DNA from: Bedellia somnulentella
Lineage: Eukaryota > Arthropoda > Insecta > Lepidoptera > Bedelliidae
Assembly (NCBI GenBank): GCA_963576735.1
Contig: OY755171.1
Span: 5,642,001-5,706,000 of the forward strand
DNA length: 64,000 nt
Reading direction: 5' to 3'
The notes below the pieces were generated by a model. That model did no database searches, was not told the origin of the DNA, and was given only the letters and a program-made list of their open reading frames with translations. The position numbers and the translations under genes were made by a program. Shown piece by piece: positions 11,843-22,280 of the stretch; position 1 is the stretch's first letter, and each line of letters begins with the position of its first letter.

Positions 11843-11993
11843 GCTTTTTAACTGATTGTTAGGCAATGTATCTAGCGACCAATATATAACATCAATTTCA
11901 CAATCTTTTACCCACTGAAGTTCCAAAAGTGGCTATGGAATTTGACATTATAGTGGTCTGGCTTCCCCTTTTTGGGATTAATAGCTATGATAA
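11843..11993 (+). mobile_element. RS element, degenerate 3' half
   Basis: CTTTTTAACTGATTG, CTGAAGTTCCAAAAGTGGC and CTGGCTTCCCC are recognisable; the TATG tail is lost. Confidence 0.5.
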
Positions 11994-12303
11994 AAGGTTG
12001 TATGCATTAAAATTTATTCCAAGGGTTTATATTAATAAAATCCTTTTGGCATATGTATAAAACCTTCGAAGAACATTAAGCATATCATTTACAAAAACAA
12101 AACGACCCATTTCAAAGCAAAAAGCTGACAACACCTTGATGAAGGGTCTACATCCTTTCCCTAACTATTTCACTACATGCGTATTTTCTCTACAAACATT
12201 TTAAGTTGCTCTTTAAATTGTAAGGGATTATAATAACAAAAGTAATTTTTGGGGAACTAGATTAGTTAATTATTTATACTTCTGTTCTGATTTAAAAGAG
12301 TTT

Positions 12304-12521
12304 GCTTAGAATAGCACAACCTCATTTCATCCCATGGGTGATTGTAAGAGGCGACTAAGGGTATGGGGGATTTTTAAGTGATTTTCGTGCAATTCGGTTG
12401 GAGACCCATCGCCAAGAACATTTATTTTACAATCTTTTACCTATTAAATTTTAGAAGTGGCTGAATATTTTTACTGATTCTGAAGTTCTGGTTACCCCTT
12501 TTAGGGAATTATGGCCGTGAG
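12304..12521 (+). mobile_element. RS element, no repeat tail
   Basis: GCTTAGAATAGCACAACC through GGCCGTGAGTC. The head start and tail repeats are gone. Confidence 0.7.
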
Positions 12522-14731
12522 TCTGGAGTCCGTAATCTTGGAGCTACATTTCCTTTCTAGAGGTTGTGATAGTTTTGTTATAATTTGATTAAGGAATGCT
12601 TCATTATTTTACAGTTTTTCTGACAGTTAACAAAGCTATAGCTACCTGCTTTTAAACATGGAAAGTTTCATTTAACTTCTCGTCGATAATGTAGTTGATT
12701 ATATTATAGTTAGCACTCTGTGATGAGTATTCTACCATAAATGTTTTAAAGTTAATTGGATTTGTAGTAGTACTTTACTCATAGTGATAACATGAGCATA
12801 ATCAATATGATTTATCAAGAAGTGTAACCCATGGTGTAACCATAGGTTTTGACAAACAACTTTGACATCAACAGAAACACTGTCTGTTGGGGTTTCGTAG
12901 TCAAATGGCAAGTCTTAGTCTAGTTTTCTAGGTCTATGCGTCAAATTGCAATGCAATCAAGATATAATGGCACTAAATAAGAGTGACCTACCCTCGGCTA
13001 CTATACTTTGAGTATAGATCTTTTTCTATATTATCGGGTTATGAGACCGGAAACTAAACACCAATGGTTCCCTATATATTCCTATTATTCCCCTCTTCAT
13101 TTCCGAAAGTGGTTAAGAGATTATGGATTCTAAAAATGTGGCGATCTTGTGAAAAAAATACAGCATTTCATATTTATAAAAACAAGACTATAACTCAAAA
13201 TCACGAGGCTAAGCCAGTAATCAATAACACAACTAAAAAGTTTTTCCGATACAGCCAAAATTGCGCCAGTTAATCCAGATTGCGATAATCCTGCGACGAA
13301 ACAAGTTCTGAAGTTCGATTGCCAGCTTAATAGCTACTTGCTTAACTTACTTGGATCCACTTTACCGTGATTTAGTGTTACTATCAAACAACGTTAATTT
13401 CACAAACTTTGAGTTGAAACCCAATTTGTCTATCATCTTTGTTTAAATCTGTTCTTCATTAGGTTTAATGATCTGGTTTAGTTTTATTGAGATAGAACAA
13501 TCTTGTTTGGTAGTTTGAGGGCTAGGTTAGGTTAGGCAAACTTAGTCGATGAATAAAAGTACTTAGGTGTGGTATCTCAGAATTTCGAAATTCCTTTGTC
13601 GCGTCTTCAGACGTTCACAAAAAAATAATGAAGAAGTGATTTTCCCTTTGCCGAGCTAATTCAAAATCAATTCTTTCAACAAAGAGGTTCGAAATATGGT
13701 GATGTTGAATGGTGACGTTTACGACTTAGACGAGTAAAGTTATCTGTCATTTAACTATGATTAAGATACTTGATATTAGTACGATTGATGTAATTTTTTG
13801 TGCTTCGGAGGGTATATTATAAAGTCATCAAGTCGGAGCCATCTACTATAAATATCCATGTCTGGCGTCATAAGGAATTAAAATTTGTCAACCCGCTGTT
13901 GGTTTGCTTGTGAACTTTAGCCTTGAATCATGGTTGGTTTAATTAAACCACACGGTAGCGACATACTGTTGTGTAAGTTTAGTTTTATAAAAAGGTAGAA
14001 TCGAAATAACGACGTTGAATATAAATATAAATTATATATTAAAAAAATAGAAGTCGTAATCAATCGAAAAGTAATTCCGAATTCGCAATACCGAAACAAG
14101 CAACTTATGAAGTATTGAAATAAAATTTAACTTCTAATAAAGTTAGCTTTAATATACATTTTTGAGTAAAATACATTTTTGAGTAACTTGGACATTCTCA
14201 TTGCGGCAGCTTATATAAAATAAACGAAGTTCAAAAAGTAAATCGCGTTCGACATTTGCCGCGACAGCAGTTAAGGCTTTTAATTAAATTTTGGAGCTTC
14301 AGTTAATTAGCATAAAGTATTTTTCCTGTTAGAAATATAACTTAAATTGCTGAGAAATATAAGAGCAAAACGAGAGTGTATCAAATTTTGGTAACAAGAT
14401 CTTTTGAAAGGTACGATAATATACTAGAGATAATTAAAATTTATGCTTACCTTTTTAATTTAGTTACTTTTAGGACCTCTAAAGAATTTCGGTTAGAAAA
14501 TAATTTGTAAATATCTCGCTTTATATGAGAACATTTTAAATGACATACAAATAAATACAACTGGAGTATCTGTTTCTTATACTAAAGTTACCACTTATTC
14601 CATGTGTATGAATTTATATACGGTACTTAACTCCTACATATACCTAAATAACATTTAGTACATTTCTAATCTGTTGTTTGTCTCTCTGCCTGCGTAAAGA
14701 CTATTAATTAAGAAGCCAACGACAAATCCAG
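12522..14731. other. AT-rich intergenic DNA
   Basis: One RS relic (13060) and a short GGTTAGG run near 13525; no supported gene. Confidence 0.55.
13060..13150 (+). mobile_element. RS-like relic
   Basis: CTCTTCATTTCCGAAAGTGG and GGTTAAGAGATT echo the RS middle. Weak. Confidence 0.3.
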
Positions 14732-15505
14732 TTTGGAAACAAAAACTACTCGACGGATTTTAACGAAACTTGGTACAATTATTCTTCATACTCCTGGGCA
14801 GGTTATAGTATACTTTTCAGCATAGTACTAAAGGGGAGTTGGGGGATATTTTGGTAAAACGGTAGAAATTACTATATTTTTTAAGCTTCCATCGCGTGTG
14901 CAGCCTTAGTGGTTTAAGTAACATAGAAATCATGTATAACAGAAATATTTCTCGTAAAATTGTCTAAAAAAAATTTATGACAGCATACGTCTATCTTTTA
15001 TGGTTAACTCACAATATCAAGTAACTCCTAATAGCTTAACAGTTCGGAGCATTCTGATTATATTTGTTTACTCTTACGTTTATAATACTCTCACTCATGT
15101 CTTATTTAAAAAAAGTTAACATCATTACCTATTCATTAAAAAAATAATCATGGAAATCGGTAGAGAAACACCGAAATTACACATGAAATAAGTCATCGCG
15201 CCCGTGATCAAAACCAAATAATTACTAATTTACATATTACATACTAGATGGCGCCAGTAGTTATAGTTGTTATAAGTACTTCATAGCGTTTTACTCAACT
15301 TCAACTCATTCTTAAAATTAGCTTATGTTCGGAGACACTAAACCGTTCATATGAGCGCTTTCACAGAAACCACAAAGCTACACTATTCAGGAGTGGTCTA
15401 AGCAGTAATCATTGCGCTTGAGCATTCAAAGCTAGAGCAGTGGTACATGAAACCTCAGATATTAAAAAACAACGCTACCCGTGCGAAGCTGGGCCGATCC
15501 ACTAG
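14732..15505 (-). mobile_element. Family H repeat copy
   Basis: Minus-strand copy of the repeat at 47707-48695: CGCTACCCGTGCGAAGCTGG at its right end, GGCGCCA near 15250, and ACTACTCGACGGATTTTAAC near 14745, where the microsatellite would follow but is missing. Confidence 0.6.
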
Positions 15506-15788
15506 TAGTAAATAAATGTAGCAATAGTTCTATATTTGCTTCTATTAAAGTTTTGTTATTCTTTATAAAATACAATATAAAAAATAGAATAAACTCACGG
15601 TTTCTTCGAATCACTTTAATAAGACTGCAACTTTCCCATAACAAAACTGCGTTCCTTCCTGTTTATAACAATTTAACCGACCTGGCAATCTGCCGATACA
15701 ATTAGTTTTGTTTCTCTATCTTTGCTCCTGCAACTAACTCTTTTCTTGCATCTTTTAAAGTAATTAAAAATACATTGTGCATATTAAG

Positions 15789-16030
15789 CTGTGTATTGTC
15801 GAGTTAAAATAGTACTAGACCATTTTTCCCGCGGGTGTACGTAAGAGGCGACAAAAGATATTGAGGCTTTTTAAGAGGTTTTTGGTAATGTGTTTGTAGA
15901 CCAATAATCACCAATAACCTTTGTTTTACCATCTTTTACCTACTCAACTCTCATAAGTGGCTCAAGAATTTCTAATCCCTAACCTCTGTTTACCCCTTCT
16001 AGGAATTTATAGCATTATTTATATGTATGT
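15789..16030 (+). mobile_element. RS element, diverged
   Basis: CTGTGTATTGTCGAGTTAAAA at the head, GCGGGTGTACGTAAGAGGCG inside, and a short ATATGTATGT tail. Confidence 0.75.
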
Positions 16031-16109
16031 AAAAAAAAACAAAATAACCCTCTAAAAGAATTAAGTTTATTGGCTGTAATCACACTTTCATACTTATTCC
16101 TACGTTTAT

Positions 16110-16352
16110 ACATACATATGCTCACGGCTATAAATCCCTAGAAAGGGTAGCCAGAGCTAAGGAATTAAAAATTCCTCAGTCACTTTTGGAAAATTTAGTG
16201 GGGAAAAGATGGTATAGTAAAGGTTGTTGGTGATGGGTCTCCAACCGCATCGCCCAAAAATCCCTTAAAAGCCCCAATACCGTTAGTCGCCTCTTACGTA
16301 CACCCATCGGTAGAAACGGGATAGTGCTATTCTATCCCGACACTACACGGCG
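16110..16352 (-). mobile_element. RS element
   Basis: Full length, minus strand; head CCCGACACTACACGGCG at the right. Confidence 0.87.
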
Positions 16353-16425
16353 TTTATAAATACCAGAAAGGGATAGCCAATGCTGCAGTATTAGACATTC
16401 CTCCGTCGATTGTGGAAGTTAAGTG
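16353..16425 (-). mobile_element. RS element 3' fragment, degenerate
   Basis: TTTATAAATACCAGAAAGGG, ATAGCCAATGCT and ATTCCTCCGTCG follow the intact copy directly, in the same orientation. Confidence 0.5.
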
Positions 16426-17463
16426 CTAGAAATTTGGATTTCCAACTATAATCTATATCACTAAACAATAACTTTAATAAAAACTCAAAACTCATTCTTT
16501 CCTTTTTGGAAGTTATATAGAAAGATCCATTCTTATTTAATTGTAAGCTTTCATTGGGAAACTATAACTAGTGCGAATTTAGCGCAATCTTTAAGTTGGT
16601 AAAAGTATTATCCATACAAACGTAAGTATTGCCTCGCAGCTTTTGCTGAGTCAGTGCCCTTTCGCTGCAAAAGGGCGCAAAGTTTGTAACATTATTATTT
16701 AGTTCCGTTGAATTTTATAATGATCTCTGTTTTTTTTTCTATTATTTTGTTTTCTTTTGACACTGTTCACAGGTTTGTTTACATTGTTTTTAACTTTTCC
16801 TTTTAAATGTTTTTGATTTATTTTAAATTTATTTTTCTTTAGTTTTAAGTTTTATTATTTTTTGTGTTGTGTTTTAATTTGTGCCATATTTGCTGCGAAT
16901 AAACTTTATTCTTTCTTTCTTTTTTTTATTGATATAGACTGTAAAAAAAAGAAGAACCATGGAGTTTGTTTATATCTTTGCATATTTATTATTTTCTAAA
17001 CTCAAAACTATTTAATGGCCCTATCTATTTATAACTCCAATATTTCCTTCATTTCTAACGAACAAACATTTTCCCATTCCATAAGAGGTCCCCTTTAAGT
17101 GTGTTTACGTTTGCGTTAGCCCAGTTTTACCAAAATAATCAACAGCGATTTTCAGCTCTATTTTGTAAGTGACAGAGGTGAAGGTATTTGAACTAGCCAA
17201 CAGCACTGACTGTGCAAAATTAAATATAAATAACTTCGCTGGGTTCAATAGGGTTGCGGAATCAAATTAAAAAATAATAAACATTTCTTAGCGCCGTAGC
17301 AACAGTATTGATTTTTATTTGCGAGGGCTACATCAGTGTGGGTGTTTATTAAACAAGTGATTTGTCTCAGTTTCGCACTAAAAGTTAACTTTTATTTGTG
17401 ATGATTGTGAATAATACGAAAAGTTTATAGGTGTTTGAAGGAAACGGTTAATTTGATGCAGAT
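16426..17463. other. AT-rich DNA, possible promoter-like stretch at its end
   Basis: 17100-17460 is less repetitive and holds CTCAGTTTCGC near 17366, which fits an arthropod TCAGT initiator. No TATA box or downstream frame is convincing. Confidence 0.25.
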
Positions 17464-17594
17464 AATATAATTTTGGGAAATAATGTATTGAGTGTGATAA
17501 CGATAACATGAAATAATTGATTTAAAATTTAATATTTAACAAAATAAAGTTTATTTTATACGGAACAGAATATCTCGAATAATTTATTATATTT

Positions 17595-17839
17595 GCTGTG
17601 TAGTGTCGGCTTAGAATAGCACTACCCCGTTTCTTCCGGTGGGTGTACGTAAGAGGCGACTAACGGTATTGGGGCTTTTTAAGGGATTTTTGGGCGATGC
17701 GGTTGGAGACCCATCACCAACAACCTTTATTCTACCATCTTTTCCCCACTCAACTTCCAAAAGTGGCTAAGAAATTTCTAATTTCTCAGCTCTGGCTACC
17801 CCTTTTAGGGATTTATAGCCGTGAGTATATGTATGTATG

Positions 17840-17842
<3 letters not shown>
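17595..17842 (+). mobile_element. RS element in triplication unit 1
   Basis: Full length; virtually identical to the copy in unit 2, as expected for segmental duplication and not for separate insertion. Confidence 0.9.

Positions 17843-17865
<23 letters not shown>
17838..17865. repeat. TA microsatellite
   Basis: About 12 TA units following the RS tail in unit 1 of the triplication; shorter in unit 2. Confidence 0.9.
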
Positions 17866-17870
<5 letters not shown>

Positions 17871-18093
17871 TACTTTAATGTGCTACTTAACACACAAGTG
17901 TGATACTTAAGTACAAAATGCAGTATACGGGCCGCTAAAAACATATTTTTTTGTCTTTTTTGAATATAATTTTGGGAAATAACGTATTGAGTGTGATAAC
18001 GATAACATGAAATAATTGATTTAAAATTTAATATTTAACAAAATAAAGTTTATTTTATACGGAACAGAATATCTCGAATAATTTATTATATTT

Positions 18094-18340
18094 GCTGTGT
18101 AGTGTCGGCTTAAAATAGCACTACCCCGTTTCTTCCGGTGGGTGTACGTAAGAGGTGACTAACGGTATTGGGGCTTTTTAAGGGATTTTTGGGCGATGCG
18201 GTTGGAGACCCATCACCAACAACCTTTATTCTACCATCTTTTCCCCACTCAACTTCCAAAAGTGGCTTAGAAATTTCTAATTTCTCAGCTCTGGCTACCC
18301 CTTTTAGGGATTTATAGCCGTGAGTATATGTATGTATGTA
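18094..18340 (+). mobile_element. RS element in triplication unit 2
   Basis: Full length; differs from the unit 1 copy at only a few positions (GGCTTAAAATAG, GAGGTGACT, GGCTTAGAAA). Confidence 0.9.
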
Positions 18341-18615
18341 TATATATATATATATACATATTACTTTAATGTGCTACTTAACACACAAGTGTGATACTTA
18401 AGTACAAAATGCAGTATACGGGCCGCTAAAAACATATTTTTTTGTCTTTTTTGAATATAATTTTGGGAAATAACGTATTGAATGTGATAACGATAACATG
18501 AAATAATTGATTTAAAACTTAATAACTTTTATTATTTCACAAAATAAAGTTTATTTTATACGAAACAGAATATCTCGAATATTTTATTATCATATAAATA
18601 TATAAAACATTACAT

Positions 18616-18957
18616 AACATAAACGTTCACGCCGAATATCCCCGAAGGGGTTGGCAGAGGTACTAATACTTCTGAACATCACGTGACTTTGTCACCTGGT
18701 GTTCAGAGTACCCACGTTTTGCATGGACAGTGTACTCACGTGATAGGGGGCAGGCCTATCGCCGTTTTGTACGAATACACTGTCACATGACTAAGTACAA
18801 CTCAGTCATGTGGGTTTCCTCACGATGTTTTCCCTCACCGTTAACAACCATGATAAATTAACCACACATATGTCTTTAGAAAAGACAAATTGGTGTAGGC
18901 CCGACCCGGGATTTGAACACTAGTCGCTTGCACGTTAACCGGTGTTCTATCCATTAT
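18616..18957 (-). mobile_element. tS1 SINE in triplication unit 3
   Basis: Full-length reverse copy: AACGTTCACGCCGAATATCC, CACGTGATAGGGGG, and the inverted B-box GACCCGGGATTTGAACAC. Occupies the position where the other two units have RS. Confidence 0.88.
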
Positions 18958-19189
18958 ATATGTATATACATATTACTTTAATGTGCTACTTAACACACAA
19001 GTGTGATACTTAAGTACAAAACGCAGTATACGGGCTGCTAAAAACATATTTTTTTGTCTTTTTTGTATACAAAAGCAGGCAAACCTTTGTATTTCCCCAA
19101 ACATTCCACAGCTGAGTTACGTTCGCGTGTTCAACTGTATCAAATGGTTTCTTTTGCGTGCAATAAACCTTTATTCCTGTGATATATTT

Positions 19190-19315
19190 TACATACGTAT
19201 ATTTACGACTGCGAAACTCTTAGGGGTAGCCAGAGCGTTTGAGAGAGAGAAATTGAAAGTTTCACACCCTTGGTCCCTTCATACGATATGAACGAGAGAT
19301 AGTGTATTAATATTT
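19190..19315 (-). mobile_element. RS-like fragment, degenerate
   Basis: ACATACGTATATTTACGACTG and AGGGGTAGCCAGAGC, then CACACCCTTGGTCCC; the middle is deleted. Confidence 0.5.
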
Positions 19316-19543
19316 TTTTAATGTCATGAAAAGTCAAACAAAGTCGTAAATTGTTGCTTAGTAAGGACTCTATATTTTTTTCAACAGAGTTGTTATGAAG
19401 GACCCAATATAAGTTTGTGAGTTATAGCTAAACAAAGGAAAATATTTGACTTGTTAATAGTTTTAGCTATTACATAACTGTTGCAGAGAACATAATTTTT
19501 GCACTAGGGTATTATTAGTTATTTATATCGAGTATATATTTGT

Positions 19544-19750
19544 CGTGTAGTGCCGGCTTAAAATGTCGCTACCCCTTTCTACCCACGGGTGTTGTAAGAG
19601 GCGACTAAGGGTATTGGGGCCCATCACCAAAAACCTTTATTTTTACCATCTTTTCCCCACTCAACTTCCAAAAGTGCCTGAGAAATTTATAATTCCTAAG
19701 CTCTGGCTACCCCTTCTAGGGAAATATAACCGTGAGTATATGTATGTATG
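19544..19750 (+). mobile_element. RS element, internal deletion
   Basis: Head CGTGTAGTGCCGGCTTAAAA and CCACGGGTGTTGTAAGAGGC, like the LINE head; about 40 bp around GGGCGATGCGG is missing. Confidence 0.82.
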
Positions 19751-20049
19751 TTATATCGCGTCAAAGTCAAACTAGAGTATTTTAGACATACAATATTTAT
19801 CATGTTAGCTCCACGTCAGTAAATTTGATTCTATCCCTTAAAATTTCGAGTTCAATTCATTCGGGCTGGATCACTCAATATCATGATTGTTAAGGGACTA
19901 GACTTTCTCAAAAGTTACGATATTTTTTTAAAAATGGTAATTTTAACAAAAGGAATATGATTTTATCTAATGTGTGGGTTATTGTAATGTCACGCTGCTG
20001 ATGAGAATTGTGGTTTAAACTTTTAAATGGTGATAGTGAAATGAACTAA

Positions 20050-20100
20050 TACAATACGTATTCCCGGAGGTCATAAGTTCGATCCCCGCTGGTGTTGAAA
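20050..20100 (+). mobile_element. tRNA-like SINE head fragment
   Basis: CCCGGAGGTCATAAGTTCGATCCCCGCTGG has a B-box like tS2. No body follows. Confidence 0.4.
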
Positions 20101-20127
20101 TATTTCTTTTCTCTATTTACATTCATA

Positions 20128-20229
20128 CAAACATACACTCACAGCTATAAGCCCCGAGAAGGGGTGGCTAGAGCTAAGGAATAATACATTCCTCAGCCAC
20201 TTTTGGAAACTTGAGTGGGGAAAAGATCC
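20128..20229 (-). mobile_element. RS element, 5'-truncated (tail half only)
   Basis: CATACACTCACAGCTATAAGC to GAGTGGGGAAAAGAT, then unrelated sequence: a typical 5'-truncated retrocopy. Confidence 0.78.
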
Positions 20230-20393
20230 TTTATTTATTACTATAATCCCCACATGAGGTTTTCATGTACAAAACATTCGAACGATACCGTTTTTTTATC
20301 AATCTTTGTATATTTTTTTAATTTAAAGTAGCTTATTTATTTATTGGGTATAAATCCGATTTTCTTTTAACTGGTTTGTAATTTTTGAATATT

Positions 20394-20637
20394 TGCTGTG
20401 TCATCTTAGAATAGCACTGCCCCATTCCTTCCAGTGGGGGTACGTAAGAGGCGACTAAGGGTATTGGGGCTAAAAAGGGATTATTGGGCGATGCGGTTGG
20501 AGACCCGTCACCAACAACCTTTATTTCTCCATCTTTTCCCCATTCAACTTTCCAAGAGTGGCTGAGGAATTTCAAATTTCTTAGTTCTGGCTACCATTTC
20601 TAAGATTTATAGCCGAGAGTATATGTATGTATGTATG
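20394..20637 (+). mobile_element. RS element
   Basis: Head shortened to GCTGTGTCATCTTAGAATAG; otherwise complete with tail repeats. Confidence 0.83.
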
Positions 20638-20697
20638 TAATTATTGCTTATTGCTTTATTCTGTTGTTAATAAAATTTGTAAAATATTTTTTTTCAA

Positions 20698-20830
20698 ACA
20701 TACATACATACATATACTCACGGCCATAAATCCCAAAAAGAGGTAGCCAGAGTTTTAAAGCTAGAAACTCCTCGGCCATATTTGTTAGTGGATAGGCGAC
20801 AAGATGGTAGAAACAAAGTATCGTTGTAAG
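20698..20830 (-). mobile_element. RS element, 5'-truncated
   Basis: Tail, CTCACGGCCATAAATCCC and GGTAGCCAGAG to ACAAAGTATCG; head missing. Inverted to the copy 60 bp upstream. Confidence 0.78.
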
Positions 20831-22261
20831 TTTTAACCAACAATTAACAAAACATATATTCTAATTCCAAGAAACAACGAGAGAAGACGTTTAGCTGTAG
20901 AGAAGAGAGGGCAAAGAGAGAATTAAGTACACATTGGATCTTTATCGTTTAAAAAATCTAGATCACTTTAGCAGACTATCTTTAAATATATAATATCTTG
21001 TAGAAAACAACTATTTATTTTATTGCCCTTTAAACGGTGCCACGGGCAATCCCAAAATATCAAAAGGAAGAGTGTAACATATAGAGAGAGGCCCATAAAA
21101 AAGTTATTAACCTGATTAAGTCTTTATATCTGTACATGATTTTTATTTCTTATAATCAGTATGATTGTTACTAAGTTCATTGAATTTACTTTACATACAA
21201 CAATACATAGGCAATTAAGTACAAAAATCTCTATTCATATTTTTTTTTATTTTAGCACGCAACTTCAAAAGCAAATATACGTTAAAAGGATTATCCAAAA
21301 CCAGCTTTGTTACATAAAAAGGGGTATATTTTCCTCGGATATTTTTACGGGGAACGCAAAATATTTTTCATGTATATGTATAAAATATTCTCGTGCGCTA
21401 ACAATATAATCTCGTTGGTACAATAGTTTGCTCTTCACTCAAGATATCCCCAACCACGAGTTTAGATCTCGGGTGTATTCTCTGTTGTCTTTTAGTAAAA
21501 TATTTTCTGGTTATTTCTAATTCAGTTTGGATTATAGTGTTATGAATAAAAAAATTAGCATCACTTTAATATACCAGCAATTTTTAGTGGATTTTTTTAC
21601 TATAAATTTTCTTTTACACTTATTTAAAAATCTACATATAGTATTAACTAAAGAATAAATTTGACTAAATTAATAATGTAAAACATACAAAAATCTTTTC
21701 AAAGTATGGTTATTTATTTTGAAAATTATTTTCCCGTAGTTTAAACAAAGCTACATAATAATACAAAAAGCTCTAGAGCGCTTTCAAAGCAGTTATTCTA
21801 TAATTTCAAGAACTTTAAAAACTCATATTTAAAAACCGACCACTAGCACAAAAGCGCTTACTGAAAATATTGTCAAAGGAACAGACCGCGAATCCACCCC
21901 GAGGCTGAAAGATCAGCTGACCGCAGAAGCTCAGATCAGCTATTTCTGACAGCTTGAGATATGTGACTCGTTAATTTGCATTTTCAAGTGAGGTTTAGTC
22001 CGGTGTTCGAAAATAGAATGGAATTTTGGAGCGTCATCGTATTTTAGTGACTCCAGTTTAACTTCTGGTGGTGTGGTTGCTCAGATTTATCGATATTATT
22101 TTTATATCTATATTTATTATGAAGAGATTCGTTTGTGTTGGTTTGACGTGAATACCACTGTCCTATACGGCTCCAATACCACTCAACCGATTTAATTTAA
22201 TATTTAAACAATACAAATCTACATCCTACAGAATAAACAAAGGTCATATATACATACATAC
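20831..22261. other. AT-rich DNA upstream of the Dong array
   Basis: A slightly GC-richer patch at 21890-22030 has AGATCAGCTGACC and GCTCAGATCAGC repeats. No exon can be supported; it could hold regulatory sequence or the missing 5' exon of the Ig gene, but nothing shows this. Confidence 0.3.
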
Positions 22262-22280
22262 ATAATAATAATAATAATAA
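22262..22280 (+). repeat. TAA microsatellite, 5' target of the Dong array
   Basis: Six TAA units directly precede the first Dong-like copy. Elements of the Dong/R4 family are known to insert in TAA repeats, so this is read as the retained upstream half of the target site. Confidence 0.85.

Larger units (their letters stand above)
17464..19066 (+). repeat. Tandem triplication of a ~0.5-kb unit carrying different SINEs
   Basis: The unit starts AATATAATTTTGGGAAATAA and ends AAAAACATATTTTTTTGTC. Starts are at 17464, 17963 and 18454. Units 1 and 2 (499 and 491 bp) each contain the same RS element and a TA run. Unit 3 lacks RS but has a minus-strand tRNA-derived SINE (18616-18957) at nearly the same place, and is slightly more diverged (extra TAACTTTTATTATTTCAC). 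Confidence 0.88.

Noticed and set aside
17697..17903. Small protein frames recurring at 17697, 19563, 30145 and 20333
   Set aside because: They lie in RS elements and recur only because the repeat recurs.
22004..22060. Missing first exon of the Ig gene (ATG followed by hydrophobic residues)
   Set aside because: The frame stops after nine codons and no donor gives the phase 1 required by the exon at 31384.
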